Positions 6,080 to 7,619 of a DNA stretch of 7,619 bases are shown one piece after another. Source of the DNA: Chloroflexota bacterium (lineage in GTDB: Bacteria; Chloroflexota; Limnocylindria; Limnocylindrales; CSP1-4). Under the pieces are notes generated by a model. That model was not told where the DNA came from and did not search any database. It worked only from the letters and a program-made list of their open reading frames with translations. Where the stretch lies: NCBI GenBank assembly GCA_027346765.1, contig DAIERN010000062.1, positions 1 through 7,619 of the forward strand, written 5' to 3'. Position numbers and translations under genes: made by a program. Position 1 is the stretch's first letter. The number at the start of each line of letters is the position of its first letter.

Positions 6080-6520
6080 GTGAACCTGTCGCCTAACGAA
6101 TACCTGATCCCCGGGGTCCAGTTCAACTTCCAGAACTTCCCCGACATCTACAACCCCATTTGGATCGCGTCGGCGGTCCTGCTGGTGCTGACCGTTGTGC
6201 TCTACAACGTTCGCGTCCGCCAGCTGCATCGCCACGAACCGCTGCGCGCGATGCAGGAATGGCTGCTCTGGACGGGGTTGGTGACGTTTGGGCTCGTGCT
6301 CGTGGGCACGATCTTCCAGTTCTACTTCCTGTTCGTGCTGCTCTTCATCGTGATCGGTATCGCAGCGTTCGTGTGGATCCGCTTCTTCCACTTCCCGCCG
6401 TACATCGCGGCCTACAACGAGCAGCTGCGCCGGGCGCGCTTCTTTTCCCAGAGCAAGTACAAGGCGGCCGAGTCGACCGTCCGTTCGCGGCGCACCAGAG
6501 GCGGTCGCCGCCGGCGCTAG
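6080..6520 (+). CDS. Membrane protein with three helices and an Arg-rich tail, function unknown
   Basis: A 146-residue protein that I do not recognise. After a polar N-terminus (1-25, rich in Asn, Phe and Pro) there are three hydrophobic segments: about 26-44, 61-79 and 81-103, the last two nearly continuous around an aromatic stretch QFYFLFVLLF (80-89). A conserved-looking WIRFFHFPPYIAAYNEQLRR block (99-118) follows. The last 13 residues are mostly arginine (RSRRTRGGRRRR), which would face the cytoplasm and could bind nucleic acid, lipid head groups or a partner. The N-terminus lacks a cleavage site. GTG 6080 is the likely start because TATCCT lies 6 bases upstream; there is no ribosome site. 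It diverges from purH across 65 bases and is followed after 46 bases by the cupin gene, so the three plus-strand genes could share a transcript. Confidence 0.78.
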   Translation: MNLSPNEYLIPGVQFNFQNFPDIYNPIWIASAVLLVLTVVLYNVRVRQLHRHEPLRAMQEWLLWTGLVTFGLVLVGTIFQFYFLFVLLFIVIGIAAFVWIRFFHFPPYIAAYNEQLRRARFFSQSKYKAAESTVRSRRTRGGRRRR

Positions 6521-6554
6521 CGGGGCTCGCAAGCGGAGCGGCGGAGCACGGCCC

Positions 6555-6560
6555 AAGGTG
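6555..6560 (+). promoter_or_regulatory. Ribosome binding site of the cupin gene
   Basis: AAGGTG sits 6 bases before GTG 6567 and decides that start. The remaining 6521-6566 interval shows no clear terminator hairpin, so read-through from the membrane protein gene is possible. Confidence 0.5.
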
Positions 6561-6566
6561 AATTGA

Positions 6567-7028
6567 GTGGAGATCCGCCGTTTTGGGCCAGGCCATCGCC
6601 GGGCTGAGGGACCGCCCGGAACGAAGGGCGTCGCCGGCGCGCTGCTTCTCTCCGATGAGCGCGGCGTCGTGACCGAGGTCGCCTTTGGCCCTTACGCGAT
6701 GATCCAGCCCCACGCCAACGAGACCAACACCGCGCTGTTCATCGTGATCAGCGGCGGCGGCTTCGTGCAGGTGGGCGACGAGCGGGCGCGGGTCAGCCAC
6801 GGCGAGGCCGTGCTCTGGCCGCCCGGCATCCTGCACGGGGCTTATACCGACGGGACCGAGATGCGGGCGATCATCGTCGAGTTTGCCGGCACCGACGAGA
6901 CGGTGGTCGATGCCGTCGCCCGGGAGGCTGCCGCCCACGGTGGCGGCGCGACCAAGGCCACCGGCGCGCTGGCCGAGCGGCAGCGCACGAAAGACGAGTA
7001 CGACTCGAACGAGGGCGAGCCCTGGTGA
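6567..7028 (+). CDS. Cupin-fold protein with a reduced metal site
   Basis: A 153-residue single-domain cupin (small beta-barrel protein). Cupin motif 1 covers about 41-65: GPYAMIQPHANETNTALFI followed by ISGGG. Motif 2 is GEAVLWPPGILHGAY (79-93), fitting G-x5-P-x-G-x2-H. Between them is the usual turn FVQVGDERARV. Of the normal metal ligands (His, His, Glu in motif 1 and His in motif 2) only H49 and H90 are clear: the second motif-1 His is N51 and the Glu position is Thr or Ala. It may bind metal weakly, bind a small ligand without metal, or serve as a sensor. The C-terminal 50 residues are polar and charged, probably flexible. GTG 6567 is set by AAGGTG 6 bases upstream. The TGA stop overlaps the GTG of the acetyltransferase in GTGA, so the two proteins are probably made in step. 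Fold is likely; substrate unknown. Confidence 0.85.
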   Translation: MEIRRFGPGHRRAEGPPGTKGVAGALLLSDERGVVTEVAFGPYAMIQPHANETNTALFIVISGGGFVQVGDERARVSHGEAVLWPPGILHGAYTDGTEMRAIIVEFAGTDETVVDAVAREAAAHGGGATKATGALAERQRTKDEYDSNEGEPW

Positions 7029-7619
7029 GTGGCGTGGCCGAGCTGGAGATCCAGCCGCTGACCACTGAGCGGTTCGCGGACCTGGCGGAGCTGTTCAACG
7101 AGGGCGGCGATCCCAAGTGGTGCTGGTGCCAGTACTTCCGCAAGCAGGGCCTCGACTGGACCAACTCGACCACCGCCGGCAATCGGTCGAGTCTCGAATC
7201 GCTCGCCGCGCGACCCGACCTCGCGCCGGGGCTCGTTGGCTATCGCGATGGTCGCGCCGTCGGCTGGGTCAGCCTCGCGCCGCGCGAGGACTACGGCCGG
7301 CTTCAGAAGGCCAAGGTGCTCGCGCGCGTCGACGAGGCGCCGGTGTGGTCGATCGCCTGCTTCGTGGTCTCGAAGAAGGCGCGCGGCCAGGGTGTCGCGG
7401 CAGCCCTGCTCCAGGGCGCGATTGGCTACGCCCGCGAGCACGGCGCGACCATGCTCGAGGCTTACCCGGTGGCCGCGGCGCGCGGCCGGATCTCGCCGGC
7501 GAACGCGTTCCACGGCGTTCAGTCGATGTTCGAGAAGGCCGGCTTCAGCGTCGTGGCGACGCGCCAGTGGAACAAGACTTCGCGTATCCGCCCGATCATG
7601 CGCCTGGCCCTGAACTCTT
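7025..7619 (+). CDS. GNAT-family N-acetyltransferase, 3' end outside the window
   Basis: An open frame of 198 codons without a stop reaches the window end. GNAT enzymes move an acetyl group from acetyl-CoA to an amine. Motif A is clear: SIACFVVSKKARGQGVAAAL (109-128), where ARGQGVA supplies the R-x-x-G-x-[GA] loop for the CoA pyrophosphate. Earlier, GYRDGRAVGWVSLAPRE (72-88) is the strand 2-4 region, and FHGVQSMFEKAGFSVVA (162-178) is the C-terminal motif B with its usual F-x-x-x-G-F pattern. A tryptophan/cysteine cluster KWCWCQYFRKQG (31-42) marks a GNAT subgroup with WC-x-C-x-Y/W near the N-terminus. GTG 7025 overlaps the cupin stop by 4 bases and has GAGGG 9 bases upstream; GTG 7034 is a weaker alternative. 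The product is nearly complete, as the homology reaches the final strand (RPIMRLAL, 189-196). Substrate cannot be predicted; the cupin partner suggests a small metabolite. Confidence 0.88.
   Translation, partial: MSGVAELEIQPLTTERFADLAELFNEGGDPKWCWCQYFRKQGLDWTNSTTAGNRSSLESLAARPDLAPGLVGYRDGRAVGWVSLAPREDYGRLQKAKVLARVDEAPVWSIACFVVSKKARGQGVAAALLQGAIGYAREHGATMLEAYPVAAARGRISPANAFHGVQSMFEKAGFSVVATRQWNKTSRIRPIMRLALNS

Noticed and set aside
6521..6566. Terminator between the membrane protein and cupin genes
   Set aside because: The interval is GC-rich but I could not find a stable stem followed by a T run.
6842..7513. 223-codon minus-strand open frame
   Set aside because: It is antisense to the cupin and GNAT genes, both with clear motifs; the composition looks like a shadow.

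Overview
The window is a compact, high-GC bacterial chromosome segment with ten recognisable genes and almost no intergenic space. No gene-free gap reaches 300 bases; the longest is the 130 bases before the first gene. I see no tRNA, rRNA, CRISPR array, insertion sequence or attachment site. Seven of the ten chosen starts are GTG or TTG. The GC content, the alternative starts, tight gene packing and a possible leaderless-type promoter suggest a high-GC lineage such as Chloroflexota or an actinobacterium-like group. That placement is inference; nothing in the window is a taxonomic marker.

Layout. Left part (1-1908): a 45-codon DUF3008-like gene (+) converges on a 355-residue protein of unknown function (-), and the two stop codons share one CTAG palindrome. 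That unknown gene diverges from folK (+), a folate-pathway pyrophosphokinase, across only 33 bases. Middle (1910-6014, all minus): a probable operon transcribed in the order purH-like, glpX (class II fructose-1,6-bisphosphatase), a four-helix small membrane protein, then a 12-helix MFS transporter. The junctions are 10 and 14 bases and finally an 11-base overlap. The MFS gene ends one base from the folK stop. Right part (6080-7619, plus): a three-helix membrane protein with an Arg-rich tail, then a cupin-fold protein whose stop overlaps by 4 bases the start of a GNAT acetyltransferase that runs off the window.

Functionally the segment is mostly housekeeping: purine synthesis (PurH), folate synthesis (FolK, which feeds the formyl-folate that PurH normally uses), gluconeogenesis (GlpX) and export. 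The most notable item is the PurH-like protein. Its IMP cyclohydrolase half lacks the conserved loop around RVKTLHP, and its transformylase half carries Gln at two positions where the family has His. The reading frame is otherwise intact. It may be a lineage-specific remodelled PurH, a monofunctional enzyme, or a paralogue with changed chemistry. I found no clear new defence or mobile system here.
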